From contig JAJCZM010000007.1 of the NCBI GenBank assembly GCA_029262375.1, positions 224,559 to 288,558 on the forward strand: DNA of 64,000 nt, read 5' to 3'. Below are positions 8,143-17,585 of the stretch, one piece after another. Under the pieces are notes generated by a model. The model was not told the origin of the DNA and did not search any database. It worked only from the letters and a program-made list of their open reading frames with translations. The stretch's first letter is position 1. Every line of letters starts with the position of its first letter. The translations under genes were made by a program, and so were the position numbers. Source of the stretch: Deltaproteobacteria bacterium. Lineage in GTDB: Bacteria > Desulfobacterota > Binatia > UBA1149 > SPBQ01.

Positions 8143-10041
8143 GTGATAGACGGAACACTCAAGGTCCCCGCACGCGATTACTGGAAATCCCAGATCAATT
8201 GCCAATCCGCCTGCCCGGTTCACACGGACGCACGCGGCTACGTACGCGCCATCGCCGACGGCGACTATGAGCGTGCTTATCTGATCGCGCGCGGGCCGAA
8301 TCCACTCGCATCGATCTGCGGCCGCGTTTGCGGCGCACCCTGTGAACAGAGTTGTCGTCGCGGCGAGATCGACAAGCCGATCGCGATCCGCGCGCTCAAG
8401 CGCTTCGTGTGCGGGCAGTTCGGACCCGAGGCGCGCGCGACGGGCGGTCGCGGCCTCATCGAGTTTCTCAAAGAGGCAAGCGGCACTGCGGCGGAGCGCG
8501 AATGCGAAGACAGCGAAGAGCTACTGCCGCTGCTGCGTGCAACCACCAGCCAGCAGATCCCGCCGGCGACGGGAAAGTCGGTCGGCATCATTGGAAGCGG
8601 CCCCGCGGGTCTCGCCGCCGCTCATGATCTCGCGATTCTCGGATTCGCCGTCACGATCTACGAAATGGAAGCAGTGCTCGCCGGCATGCTCGCGGTAGGG
8701 ATTCCCGAGTACCGACTGCCGCGCGCGCTGATTCGCGCCGAGGTCGATGCGATTCTCGAACTCGGCGTCGAAGCCGTTACGTCCTGCGAAATCGGTAAGG
8801 ACGTCACGCTTGCACAACTACGCGACCGCCACGACGCGGTGCTCGTAGCCGTCGGTGCCAAGCGATCGCGTATGCTACCGATCCCGGGCTCCGACGCCAC
8901 AGGAGTGATCGGCGGCGTCGAGTTTCTTCGCGACGTCTCGGTCGGCAACCCCCCGCAGATCGGCCATCGCGTGGTCGTCATCGGCGGCGGTAACGTAGCC
9001 TACGATGTCGGTCGCACGGTCGTACGGCAGACATCGATCGATACCGCGCGTGCTGCGCTACGCCGGGAACCCGGATCGGAAGTTTACCTGTGTTCACTTG
9101 AATCGCTCGAGGAAATGCCGGCCGACGACGTCGAGATCATCGAAGGCGATGAAGAAGGCGTCGTGCGTCGCAACAGCATCGGCCCCACCGAGATCCTTCA
9201 CGATGACGACGGACGCGTCACCGGCGTGCGGTTTCGCCGCTGTCTGCGCGTCTATGATGAAGACAAGCGCTTCTCGCCTCAGTTCGATGACGACGACGTC
9301 GAAGTCATCGAGTGCGACAGTGTACTGGTAGCCGTCGGTCAATCCGTCGATCTGAGCTTCATCGACGCCGCGCGCGACGGCATCGAGCTCGACGAACGCG
9401 GCTTCATCCGCTGCGATTCGCAGACGGGCACCACCAATGCGGCGGATCTGTTCGTTGCCGGTGATCTCGCTTACGGACCCAAGCTTCTCATCCACGCGGT
9501 TGCGTCGGGCAAACACGTGGCCAGATCGATTTACACGGCGCTGACAGGTCGCGAGATTCGTCGCGAGAGCGTCGAACTGCATCTCGCGCTGCCGGAATAC
9601 AAACGCGAGAACGGCTACGAGTCGCGCGACCGTGTGGAACTGAAGACGACGTCCGCGCACGAGCGAAAGCGCTCGCAGAACACGCCGGTCGAACTCGAAC
9701 TCACCGAGTACGAAGCACGACAGGAAGCCGCGCGCTGCCTCGACTGCGGTGTGAACACCATCTTCGACGGCGCGCGCTGCATTCTTTGCGGCGGCTGCGT
9801 CGACGTGTGCCCCTCGCTGTGCCTACGCATCGTTTCGGTTTCGCGCATAGTCGAGAACCCCGAAATCGATCCGGTCGTCGAGAATCGCCTCGATCACACC
9901 AACTACGACGACGCGTCAGCCATCCTGAAAGACGAGACCGCGTGCATCCGATGCGGCTTGTGCGCGGAGCGTTGCCCAACCGGAGCCATCACGATGGAGC
10001 GTTTCTTATTCAAGGAGGTCCCTTCATGTCAGGTCGACTAG
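8143..10041 (+). CDS. GltD-like NAD(P)/FAD oxidoreductase with extra 4Fe-4S ferredoxin domain
   Basis: A 632-residue protein in three parts. The N-terminus carries Cys20, 24, 59, 63, 67 and 71, the Fe-S pattern of GltD/NfnB-type subunits. The middle has an FAD motif ('[16 protein letters not shown]', about 147) and an NAD(P) motif ('[13 protein letters not shown]', about 283), ending with '[13 protein letters not shown]'. The C-terminus has ferredoxin clusters ('[12 protein letters not shown]' and '[12 protein letters not shown]'). This is the electron-input or -output module that exchanges electrons between NAD(P)H and Fe-S carriers. It overlaps the Rieske gene by 16 nt and heads the respiratory cluster. 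It has no glutamate synthase partner, so a role in the Rieske/cytochrome b complex is more likely than glutamate synthesis. The start is GTG with a weak Shine-Dalgarno. Confidence 0.85.
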   Translation: MIDGTLKVPARDYWKSQINCQSACPVHTDARGYVRAIADGDYERAYLIARGPNPLASICGRVCGAPCEQSCRRGEIDKPIAIRALKRFVCGQFGPEARATGGRGLIEFLKEASGTAAERECEDSEELLPLLRATTSQQIPPATGKSVGIIGSGPAGLAAAHDLAILGFAVTIYEMEAVLAGMLAVGIPEYRLPRALIRAEVDAILELGVEAVTSCEIGKDVTLAQLRDRHDAVLVAVGAKRSRMLPIPGSDATGVIGGVEFLRDVSVGNPPQIGHRVVVIGGGNVAYDVGRTVVRQTSIDTARAALRREPGSEVYLCSLESLEEMPADDVEIIEGDEEGVVRRNSIGPTEILHDDDGRVTGVRFRRCLRVYDEDKRFSPQFDDDDVEVIECDSVLVAVGQSVDLSFIDAARDGIELDERGFIRCDSQTGTTNAADLFVAGDLAYGPKLLIHAVASGKHVARSIYTALTGREIRRESVELHLALPEYKRENGYESRDRVELKTTSAHERKRSQNTPVELELTEYEARQEAARCLDCGVNTIFDGARCILCGGCVDVCPSLCLRIVSVSRIVENPEIDPVVENRLDHTNYDDASAILKDETACIRCGLCAERCPTGAITMERFLFKEVPSCQVD

Positions 10042-10493
10042 ACGGAGACCCGATACCACGCCGCGATTTCCTGGGTCTCGCCGGAGTATGGACGACGACC
10101 ATCGCCCTGCTGGGATCGCTGCTCGGCATGATCCGATTGCCCAAGCCATCCGTCTTGCCGGAAGCATCGAGGCGATTTCGTCTCGGTAAGCCCGAAGACT
10201 TTCCGCCCGGTACGTCGAAGGTCATCTCGGGGCAGAACGTGCTCGTCATTTCGAGCGGCAGCGGCATCGCCGCGATGTCGCTCGTGTGTACGCACCTGGG
10301 CTGCATCGTCGCGAAAACCGAAGGCGGATTTTCATGCCCCTGCCACGGCTCGTTCTTCGATCAAGACGGTCAGATCAAGGCAGGTCCCGCGCCGCGCGGT
10401 CTACGATGGCTCGAAGTCACCCGGGCGGTCGACGGTCGCTTGGTCGTCAACGCAGGGCGAGAGGTCGACCCCGGCACGTACTACAGCGCGTGA
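10026..10493 (+). CDS. Rieske 2Fe-2S protein of a cytochrome bc-type complex
   Basis: A 155-residue protein with the two Rieske boxes, 'CTHLGC' and 'CPCHGS', that supply two Cys and two His ligands. The N-terminus has a twin-arginine-like 'RRDFLG' before a hydrophobic segment (about residues 18-35), the normal membrane anchor of bc-type Rieske proteins. The ATG is preceded by AAGGAGG at ideal spacing, inside the end of the previous gene. It takes electrons from quinol at the Qo site of the adjacent cytochrome b and passes them to a c-type haem, here most likely in the decahaem protein downstream. Adjacency to cytochrome b argues against an arsenite-oxidase small subunit. Confidence 0.92.
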   Translation: MSGRLDGDPIPRRDFLGLAGVWTTTIALLGSLLGMIRLPKPSVLPEASRRFRLGKPEDFPPGTSKVISGQNVLVISSGSGIAAMSLVCTHLGCIVAKTEGGFSCPCHGSFFDQDGQIKAGPAPRGLRWLEVTRAVDGRLVVNAGREVDPGTYYSA

Positions 10494-10519
10494 CGGCACA
10501 CTGCTGAGAGACGAACACC

Positions 10520-12076
10520 ATGAGCAAAAGCGGAATCGCCATCATTACCGAGAACCTGCGTAGCCTACCGCGCAATTTTCGTGACTCGATCGTTCGCCAC
10601 GATCGTCCCGAGTCCGATCGCAGTCGATCGCAGGCCGTCTTCTCGAATCTGTTTCTACACATCCACGCGACACGCACGCACATCCGTTCGCTGCGACCGT
10701 CGGCGACGTTCGGGCTCGGTATCGCTTCGATCTCTCTGTTCATCATCCTGCTCGTGACCGGCGTCCTGCTGATGGTCTACTACAAGCCGTCGATCGGTCT
10801 CGCCTACGAGAGCATGAAGGACATTCATTTCGTCGTGCCCTCGGGCCGACTCGTGCGAAACGTTCACCGCTGGTCCGCGCACCTGATGGTGATCGCCGTG
10901 ATCCTGCACATGTGCCGCGTCTTTTACACCGCAAGTTACAAGCCGCCGCGCGAGTTCAACTGGGTAATCGGGATGGGCTTGTTCATCATCACCCTCGCCC
11001 TCTCGTTCACCGGCTACCTTCTTCCTTGGGATCAACTGGCGTACTGGGCGATCACAATCGGCGCGAACATCGCCGCGTCGCCGAGGGAATTGACCGATGC
11101 AGTCGGCATCACGCAGTCGTTCGATCCCGGCGGCCTATCAAAAGAACTGTTGCTCGGCGCCAGCGAGGTCGGTCAGGACGCACTAACACGCTTCTACCTG
11201 CTTCACGTCATGGTGTTGCCGTTGGCGATGGGCGCGTTGGTCGGCGTGCACTTCTGGCGCATTCGCAAAGACGGCGGCATCGGTCGGCCCGACATCAACC
11301 AGACGGCAGCCGGCAAGGGCGTAGACGACGCGCGCAGCCTGCGAAATCTTCCATCGTCTCCCGAACTATCGCCCACCAAGTCGTACGGACTGATGTGTGT
11401 CGTCGATGGCAAAACGCCTGCAACCGACTTGGATCCGGTAGACACCGTGCCGAGTTGGCCCTACCTGATGCGCGCCGAGGTCGTGATCTTCATGGCCTGC
11501 GTCCTCGTGTCGATCGTACTCGGCATGCTCATGGACGCACCGCTCAAGGAACTCGCGAATCCAAGTGTGCCCGAGAATCCGGCGAAAGCGCCGTGGTACT
11601 TCCTCGGTCTGCAAGAGATGGTCTCGTACTCCGCCTTCATGGGTGGACTGATCATTCCTGCGATCGTCGTCCTCGGACTGGGACTCATCCCCTACATCGA
11701 TCGAGAACCGAACCCGCCCGGCGTGTACTTCAGCAGCCGCGGCGGAAAGCGCGTTGCGGTGAGAAGCGCCGTGTTCGGAATCGTCGCCGCCGTTCTCGCC
11801 GTCGCCGTACCGGTAAACTTCGGATGGCTGCGCAACTGGTTCCCCGACATCTCGCAGATCTGGATCATCATCTTCAACCCCGGCTCGCTGCTGACCGCCG
11901 CGTATGCCGGTTGGTCGATCCGGACGCTGCAAACAACCCAATCAACACGCCTGTCGGCCATCGCCCTGTTCACGTGTTTCGTCGCCGGGTTCCTCATCAC
12001 GACCTATGTCGGGATGAACCTGCGCGGTCCCAATTGGGATTTCTATTGGAGTTCGGCGCAGTGGCCGACGCACTGA
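10520..12076 (+). CDS. Cytochrome b (b6 plus subunit IV fused) of a Rieske/cytochrome b complex
   Basis: A 518-residue integral membrane protein. The N-terminal b6-like half has the haem-b His pairs in helices with 'HRWSAHLMV', 'HMCRVF', 'LLHVMVLPLAMG' and 'GVHFWRI'. The C-terminal half resembles subunit IV and carries 'APWYFLGLQEM' at the place of the usual PEWY quinol-site motif, so the Glu is replaced by Pro. It should oxidise quinol with electron bifurcation to the Rieske protein and the b-haems. It starts 26 nt after the Rieske gene, and the downstream cytochrome c starts 7 nt after it, so these three form the core complex. Extra helices follow residue 400. Confidence 0.9.
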   Translation: MSKSGIAIITENLRSLPRNFRDSIVRHDRPESDRSRSQAVFSNLFLHIHATRTHIRSLRPSATFGLGIASISLFIILLVTGVLLMVYYKPSIGLAYESMKDIHFVVPSGRLVRNVHRWSAHLMVIAVILHMCRVFYTASYKPPREFNWVIGMGLFIITLALSFTGYLLPWDQLAYWAITIGANIAASPRELTDAVGITQSFDPGGLSKELLLGASEVGQDALTRFYLLHVMVLPLAMGALVGVHFWRIRKDGGIGRPDINQTAAGKGVDDARSLRNLPSSPELSPTKSYGLMCVVDGKTPATDLDPVDTVPSWPYLMRAEVVIFMACVLVSIVLGMLMDAPLKELANPSVPENPAKAPWYFLGLQEMVSYSAFMGGLIIPAIVVLGLGLIPYIDREPNPPGVYFSSRGGKRVAVRSAVFGIVAAVLAVAVPVNFGWLRNWFPDISQIWIIIFNPGSLLTAAYAGWSIRTLQTTQSTRLSAIALFTCFVAGFLITTYVGMNLRGPNWDFYWSSAQWPTH

Positions 12077-12083
12077 TGAGGGA

Positions 12084-14762
12084 ATGGCAGTGAAACCCGG
12101 CGACGCAAACGTTCTCGACAGGAAAATGAAGATCGCATTGGTGGTCGTCAGTTCGCTGACCATTGTTGCGGTCATCGCCGCTGCACTGCAGGAAAATTAC
12201 TTCGCGGAGTGGCACGGCTACCGCACGGCCTACGAAGACCTACTCGAAGAGACGGCAACCGACGATGCGGGTCGTAACGCACTCGATCTGTTCGATGTCG
12301 GCGTAGTTCAGAATTTCGTTCCGGAACTCGACACCGTGGATCGATGCATCACCTGCCACGCCGGCATCGAAGACCCGCGAATGACCGAGCAAGAACAACC
12401 GTTCCGAACCCACCCGGGGCGCTATCTCGAACTGCATGATCAAACGAAGTTCGGTTGCACGGTCTGCCACGCGGGCCAGGGCCGCGCGACCACGACGGCC
12501 GATGCGCACGGGCGCGTTCCGCACTGGGACTGGCCGATGCTCGAGACACGCTTCACGAAGAGCTCGTGCACGAAATGTCACGCGGAATCGACGCTATACG
12601 GCACCGACGGATTCATCGAAAAAGCCGACGGCGGCGATCACGGTGAATGGGGCGATTGGCTGCTCGCCGACGGCCTGTGGCTCGCGACGGAGCGCGGTTG
12701 CATGGGCTGCCACATGGTCGAGGGCAAAGGCGGATCACTCGGCCCCGATCTCTCGCTCGAGGGCGAAAAGACTCGGCACGATCTCGACTTCAGTCACGTC
12801 GATCACGAGGTCGCACGCACGGTACCGGCGTGGCTCGAAGCGCACTTCCTCGAACCCGGCGCGGTGAGCCCCGGCTCCGTCATGCCTGCGGTTCGCAGCA
12901 CCAAGGAAGCGGCCGCACTAACGGGCTACATGCTCAGCCGGCGCCGCAAGCTCGGCGGCGCAGCGATCTACCGAGCAGAAGAAAGCGAAGCGCAGCCGGT
13001 TTCCGGCGAGCGGCTCTTTCTACGGTACTGCTCTGCATGTCACGGCACTGACGGTCGCCAGACTGAAGTCCCGGGCATCACGACGCCCGGGCTCAACAAT
13101 CATGACTTCCTTGCGGTCGCCGACGACGACTTCCTGCGCTCGATCATCTCGAACGGTCGTAGCGGCACGCGCATGCCCGCTTGGGGCAAGACGGGCGGCA
13201 ATCTCGATCGCGCAGAGATCGACCGTATCGTCGAGTACATTCGCGGTTGGGAGCCCTCCGGTGCTTCATTGCGTGACGTCGCGGATGCCCGCGGTGAAGC
13301 AAAGCAGGGGCGCGCCTACTACCGAGCGCTGTGCGCCGGCTGCCACGGAGATCAAGGCGAAGGCGGAATCGGCAATTCGCTTGCCGCACAAACGTTCTTG
13401 GCGATCGCCGACGATCGCTTGCTCGCGCAGTCGATCATCGAAGGACGCCCCGGCACGGCGATGCCTTCCTGGCACCATCTATCCGCGCAGGCGGTCAGTG
13501 ATCTCATCGCGTATATCCGTTCGTGGCAGCCGGAAGCCCCCTCGTTCGAAGAAGTGCGGTCCGCCATGTCGCGGGTACCTGCCGATCACAACGCGCGCTT
13601 CGGAAAATCGATCTTCGCGAGACAGTGCGCCGGTTGTCATGGTGCGGACGGGGGCGGGGCAATCGGCCCATCGCTCAAGAGCAACGACTTCCTGCGCATG
13701 GTAGACGACCGCTACCTGTATCGTTCGATCGTCGAAGGCAGGCCGTCCACGGCGATGCCGTCATGGCAGCATCTTTCGGCCGACGACGTCGGCGCGTTGA
13801 TCAGCTTCCTTCGCACGAAACAGAAGGGACCGGCCTTCCCCGCGTCATCCATGATCGCGCGCGGCGACTACAACGTCGGGCGAGTTCGCTACGAGCAGGC
13901 ATGCGCGGGGTGCCACGGTGTCGCCGGCAGCGGCGGCGTAGGCCCGCAACTCACGAATCCAGTGTTCCTCGATTCGGTAAGCGACGCGGCGCTCAAACGC
14001 TGGATCGAACGCGGACGCAGCGGCACGGCCATGATGGGCTTCTCACCCGAAAGCCAAGGCCCTGTCTCTCTCGACGATAGACAGATCAACGACATCATCG
14101 CTTACCTGCGGTTCGAAGGAAGTCGTGAAGACCGAATCGTTCAGCGTATCGGCATCGGTCGATCCGAAGTCGGCGAGCGCGTGTACGCTGAGAACTGTGC
14201 GTCTTGTCACGGCGAGCAAGGCGAAGGCGCCTCCGGGCCGCAACTCGCAAACCCTGCGTTCCTCGACACCGTGTCCGACGGCTTCTTGGAAGCGACCATC
14301 GTGCTCGGCCGTACCGGGACCGCCATGCAGGCAATGACCCACGGCTCCGAAGGCCTCGGTCAACTAGACACCGAAGACGTTCAAGATCTCGTGGCATTCA
14401 TGCGCTCGTGGGAACAGCCGCGCACGTGGCGCGTTACCAGACGCGTGACAGATGTCAGTCCGACGGCCGTTGAAGAAGGCGAACACGCCTACGGTCAGTA
14501 CTGCGGCGGCTGCCACGGCGGCGACGGCCTAGGATCCGGCGAAGGCGATGGATCGTTCGCGCCGGCGCTGAACAACCCAGAATTTCTCGCGGCGGCTACC
14601 GACGGCTTCCTACTCGCGACCATCGCGCGCGGGCGTGCGGGCACCGCCATGCGACCATTCGGCGAAGGCTCCGGCGGCATCGCCGAGCTCTCGTCCGAGA
14701 CCATTTCCAACATCGTTTCGTTCATTCGCTCGTGGCAACCGGCGCCGAAAGAAGCCGAGTGA
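12084..14762 (+). CDS. Decahaem, membrane-anchored modular cytochrome c
   Basis: An 892-residue protein with ten CxxCH haem sites. After an N-terminal membrane anchor (about residues 14-32) come four irregular sites (CITCH, CTVCH, CTKCH, CMGCH). Then six repeated single-haem cytochrome-c modules of about 100 residues follow (CSACH, CAGCH three times, CASCH, CGGCH), each with a downstream 'GTAMP' or 'GTAM' motif supplying a likely Met ligand. This looks like an electron wire exposed to the periplasm. An in-frame GTG at 12090 has GAGGGA at better spacing and may be the real start. It sits between cytochrome b and the NapA-like gene and probably replaces both cytochrome c1 and NapB/NapC. The 3' end lies in a tandem repeat. 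Confidence 0.9.
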   Translation: MAVKPGDANVLDRKMKIALVVVSSLTIVAVIAAALQENYFAEWHGYRTAYEDLLEETATDDAGRNALDLFDVGVVQNFVPELDTVDRCITCHAGIEDPRMTEQEQPFRTHPGRYLELHDQTKFGCTVCHAGQGRATTTADAHGRVPHWDWPMLETRFTKSSCTKCHAESTLYGTDGFIEKADGGDHGEWGDWLLADGLWLATERGCMGCHMVEGKGGSLGPDLSLEGEKTRHDLDFSHVDHEVARTVPAWLEAHFLEPGAVSPGSVMPAVRSTKEAAALTGYMLSRRRKLGGAAIYRAEESEAQPVSGERLFLRYCSACHGTDGRQTEVPGITTPGLNNHDFLAVADDDFLRSIISNGRSGTRMPAWGKTGGNLDRAEIDRIVEYIRGWEPSGASLRDVADARGEAKQGRAYYRALCAGCHGDQGEGGIGNSLAAQTFLAIADDRLLAQSIIEGRPGTAMPSWHHLSAQAVSDLIAYIRSWQPEAPSFEEVRSAMSRVPADHNARFGKSIFARQCAGCHGADGGGAIGPSLKSNDFLRMVDDRYLYRSIVEGRPSTAMPSWQHLSADDVGALISFLRTKQKGPAFPASSMIARGDYNVGRVRYEQACAGCHGVAGSGGVGPQLTNPVFLDSVSDAALKRWIERGRSGTAMMGFSPESQGPVSLDDRQINDIIAYLRFEGSREDRIVQRIGIGRSEVGERVYAENCASCHGEQGEGASGPQLANPAFLDTVSDGFLEATIVLGRTGTAMQAMTHGSEGLGQLDTEDVQDLVAFMRSWEQPRTWRVTRRVTDVSPTAVEEGEHAYGQYCGGCHGGDGLGSGEGDGSFAPALNNPEFLAAATDGFLLATIARGRAGTAMRPFGEGSGGIAELSSETISNIVSFIRSWQPAPKEAE

Positions 14763-14822
14763 AACAACAGGCGCCGAAAGAAGCCGATTGAGACAACAGG
14801 CGCCGACAGAAGCCGATTGAAA
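14736..14822 (+). repeat. Three tandem copies of a 29-bp unit spanning a stop codon
   Basis: Units at 14736-14764, 14765-14793 and 14794-14822 share a 29-nt sequence beginning CAAC(C/A)GGCGCCGA. The first copy encodes the last residues and TGA of the decahaem cytochrome. The next two lie between it and the NapA-like gene and each repeats the same stop. It is a recent local triplication in a coding/intergenic junction. Confidence 0.9.
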
Positions 14823-14834
14823 TAGGAGATTCCA

Positions 14835-17564
14835 ATGAAGAAGCTAGACATCCCATGCATCGGACGCCGAGAGTTCTTGCGCTGGTCCGGCGGCGTCGTC
14901 GCAGCGGCAAGCGCGTTCTCGGCGTTCCCCGGTGAGTTCGCGCACGCGGACGATATCATCAAGACCGGAGCCACCGGTGGTGCACGGCGAACGCTTCTTG
15001 CAGCCTGTCCCTACTGCGGTGTGGGTTGCGGCACGTTGATCACAGCGGAAGGCGATCGCATCACCGGCATCGTCCCCGACAAGCTTCACCCGACGAACAA
15101 GGGCGTGCAATGCATCAAGGGGCTCAACGCCCACGAGCCGATCTACAAGGATCGTCTCACCCACGTGCTCGTTCGCAAGGACATGTCCGACCCGCTCACC
15201 GGTCACGTATCGGCGACGAAGGGACAGTTCGATGACAGCGTCTTCCATGTCATGCCGTACGACGAAGCGGAAGAACTCGTCGCCGAGAAGATCGCCAACG
15301 TCGTCAAAGCACACGGTGGTAACTCGGTCGGCCTGAGCGGATCCGGTCAGCTGACGATGGAAGCGCAGTGGATCGAGAACCTCTTGCTCAAGGGCGTGAT
15401 CGGATCGAACTCGATCGAAGCCAATGCACGCATGTGCATGACCTCGGCAGTTACCGGCTACTTCAAATCGTACGGCTCCGACGCACCGCCGACGAGCTAC
15501 GAAGATCTCGAAGAAGCCGACATGATCACGTTCTGGGGGCACAATGCGCGAGAAGCGCACCCGGTGCTGTTCTGGCGTGTCGCCGATCGCAAGGCCGAAG
15601 CCGACATTCCGACGGTCGTATCCGATCCGCGCCGCACGGGCACCGTGCAGGGCCTGGAGAACATCAACCCGCGCAACTCGCACCACATCGCCACGCTCAA
15701 CGGCGACATTTCCTATCTCAACGCCATTGCGCACGTCATTCTCAAGGAGCATCCCGACGCGGTCATGCCCGAGGCATGGCTCGACGAGAACTCCAACGGC
15801 TGGCGCGAATACGTAAAGGGCGTGAAGGATCGCTACTCGCCCGAACAAGTGGTCGAGCAGCTTCGCCCCATCGATCGCGGTCGCGTCACCGTAGACGAGA
15901 TTCGCAAGGTCGCTGCCGACTGGGCTGCCGCCAGCATCAAGGGTCGCAAGAACGGTCGCGGCGGCGTGCTCACCTATTGGGGCATCGGCTACAACCAGAT
16001 GCTTCACGGCCAACACAACACGATTTCGATCATCAATCTGCACTTGCTCACCGGCAACCTCGGACGACCGGGCTGCGGAACGCACTCGCAGACCGGTCAG
16101 CCGAACGCGATGAGCGAACGCCTGATGGGTGGACTGACGGGTCGCCTGCCCTTCAACCAACCGATGTCGAACGCCGAGTGGCGCGACTGGATCGCCGACC
16201 GCTGGCGTGTGCCACGCGAACGCCTCGAGCAGACCTCGTTGCTCAAGAACCCCATGGCCATCGGCATGATGGAGCGCGCCATCGAAGGCGATCTCAAAGC
16301 CATGTTCTGGATGTACACCACGCACATTCATTTGCCCGATGTCGAAACGCTCGTGCGTCCGGCACTGACGAAGATGTTCTGCGTCGTGCAAGAGATCTAT
16401 CGACACGCGCCGAACCTGTTGTACGGAGACGTGATCTTCCCGGCGATTACCTGGGGCGAATGGACCGGCGGAACCTACATTCAATCCGAACGTCGCGCAT
16501 ACGTCTGCGACGGTGTCGGAGTCGGACGCGACGAGAACGACAACGTTCTCACCGAAGCGTTGCCCGACATGGATCTCGCGATCGACAAGTGCAAGTCCAT
16601 CGCCAAGAAACTAGGTCTGGATGCCGACGCGATCATTCCCTACAAGAAGACGATCGAGAACGCGTACGGTCAAAAGTTCTACGACCCTGAAGATGTCTTC
16701 GAGGACATCGTCATCGCGTCGAAGGGCTCCGACGCCGACCTCACCGGCATGCTCGAGGTACGCGAACGCGACGGCATCGGCCTTTATGACCAGCTACGCA
16801 AGCTGCGGGGCATCCAATGGCCGGCTCCCGATTACGATACGGCTGCCTCTGGCGGAACACAGCGTCGCTACATGCACCAAGAGGGCTGGAAGAACCCGCC
16901 ATACGCGAACTTCCGGCACCCCGACGGCAAGGCGCGTTTCTTTCTCTGCGAGCAGGACTACGGAAAGGACGGCGCCAACTTGAAAGAAGTCGCCAAGGCG
17001 TTCAGCGTTTACGGCGCGAAAAAGGGAGAAGGCCCGTGGCTCTACAAGAACCAAGACCTTCTCATCAAAGCGCGCAACCTAGCCCTCACGCCCGAGTACC
17101 CGGACATGGACTTCTACGATGACGGGTCGAAAGACCTCGACGACGCAAAGTCGGAAGACAAGTACCCGTTCTGGCTCGGACTCGGCATCGTCTACGAGCA
17201 CTTCCACACGGCCAAAACGATTCGTGACGCCACGACCATGCGGCTCGTGCCCGAACAGTACGTCGAGGTCAGTGAGAACGACGCGAAGCGGTGGAAGCTC
17301 AAAGACGGCGAACGCGTTCGCGTCGTGACACGGCGCTCGAGCTACGAAGCACGCGTATCCGTCGGCACGAGTTCGATCGTACGCCCGGCACGCAGCGAAG
17401 TGCCTGACGGATACATGTTCAGCCCTTGGAACCTTTCGGTCGCCGACAGCGCCGATCCGAAGAAGAATCGGTGGCTGGTCAACGCCGTGAGCCACCGCGC
17501 CTGGGATCCTGTTTCGGGGCAGGCCGACTACAAGAAACTCGCTGCACGACTCGAACGGATCTGA
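14835..17564 (+). CDS. NapA-like periplasmic molybdopterin oxidoreductase
   Basis: A 909-residue protein with a Tat signal ('GRREFLRWSGG', residues 10-20), a 4Fe-4S motif from Cys58, 61, 65 and 93 ('CPYCGVGC' then 'CIKG'), and a likely Mo ligand Cys201 in 'NARMCMTSAVTGY', which matches the NapA signature. 'HLLTGNLGRPG', 'TGQPNAM' and the C-terminal 'YEHFHT' and 'NAVSHRAWDPVSG' also fit the NapA branch. It is about 80 residues longer than classical NapA, with extra sequence around 590-760. The likely reaction is two-electron reduction of nitrate or another oxyanion in the periplasm. NapB, NapC and NapD are absent nearby. GGAG precedes the ATG. Substrate identity is not certain. Confidence 0.85.
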   Translation: MKKLDIPCIGRREFLRWSGGVVAAASAFSAFPGEFAHADDIIKTGATGGARRTLLAACPYCGVGCGTLITAEGDRITGIVPDKLHPTNKGVQCIKGLNAHEPIYKDRLTHVLVRKDMSDPLTGHVSATKGQFDDSVFHVMPYDEAEELVAEKIANVVKAHGGNSVGLSGSGQLTMEAQWIENLLLKGVIGSNSIEANARMCMTSAVTGYFKSYGSDAPPTSYEDLEEADMITFWGHNAREAHPVLFWRVADRKAEADIPTVVSDPRRTGTVQGLENINPRNSHHIATLNGDISYLNAIAHVILKEHPDAVMPEAWLDENSNGWREYVKGVKDRYSPEQVVEQLRPIDRGRVTVDEIRKVAADWAAASIKGRKNGRGGVLTYWGIGYNQMLHGQHNTISIINLHLLTGNLGRPGCGTHSQTGQPNAMSERLMGGLTGRLPFNQPMSNAEWRDWIADRWRVPRERLEQTSLLKNPMAIGMMERAIEGDLKAMFWMYTTHIHLPDVETLVRPALTKMFCVVQEIYRHAPNLLYGDVIFPAITWGEWTGGTYIQSERRAYVCDGVGVGRDENDNVLTEALPDMDLAIDKCKSIAKKLGLDADAIIPYKKTIENAYGQKFYDPEDVFEDIVIASKGSDADLTGMLEVRERDGIGLYDQLRKLRGIQWPAPDYDTAASGGTQRRYMHQEGWKNPPYANFRHPDGKARFFLCEQDYGKDGANLKEVAKAFSVYGAKKGEGPWLYKNQDLLIKARNLALTPEYPDMDFYDDGSKDLDDAKSEDKYPFWLGLGIVYEHFHTAKTIRDATTMRLVPEQYVEVSENDAKRWKLKDGERVRVVTRRSSYEARVSVGTSSIVRPARSEVPDGYMFSPWNLSVADSADPKKNRWLVNAVSHRAWDPVSGQADYKKLAARLERI

Positions 17565-17585
17565 GCGGGCGGAGTATCTGACGCA

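Noticed and set aside
8143..10041. Glutamate synthase small subunit
   Set aside because: No large subunit is near, and the extra C-terminal ferredoxin domain and respiratory neighbours point elsewhere.
14844..16484. A 546-codon open frame antisense to the NapA-like gene
   Set aside because: It lies fully opposite a protein with clear Mo and Fe-S motifs, and its translation shows no domain.
10026..17564. Arsenite oxidase (Rieske plus molybdoenzyme)
   Set aside because: The Rieske gene is coupled to cytochrome b rather than to the Mo subunit, and the Mo subunit has a Cys ligand and NapA motifs, not those of AioA.
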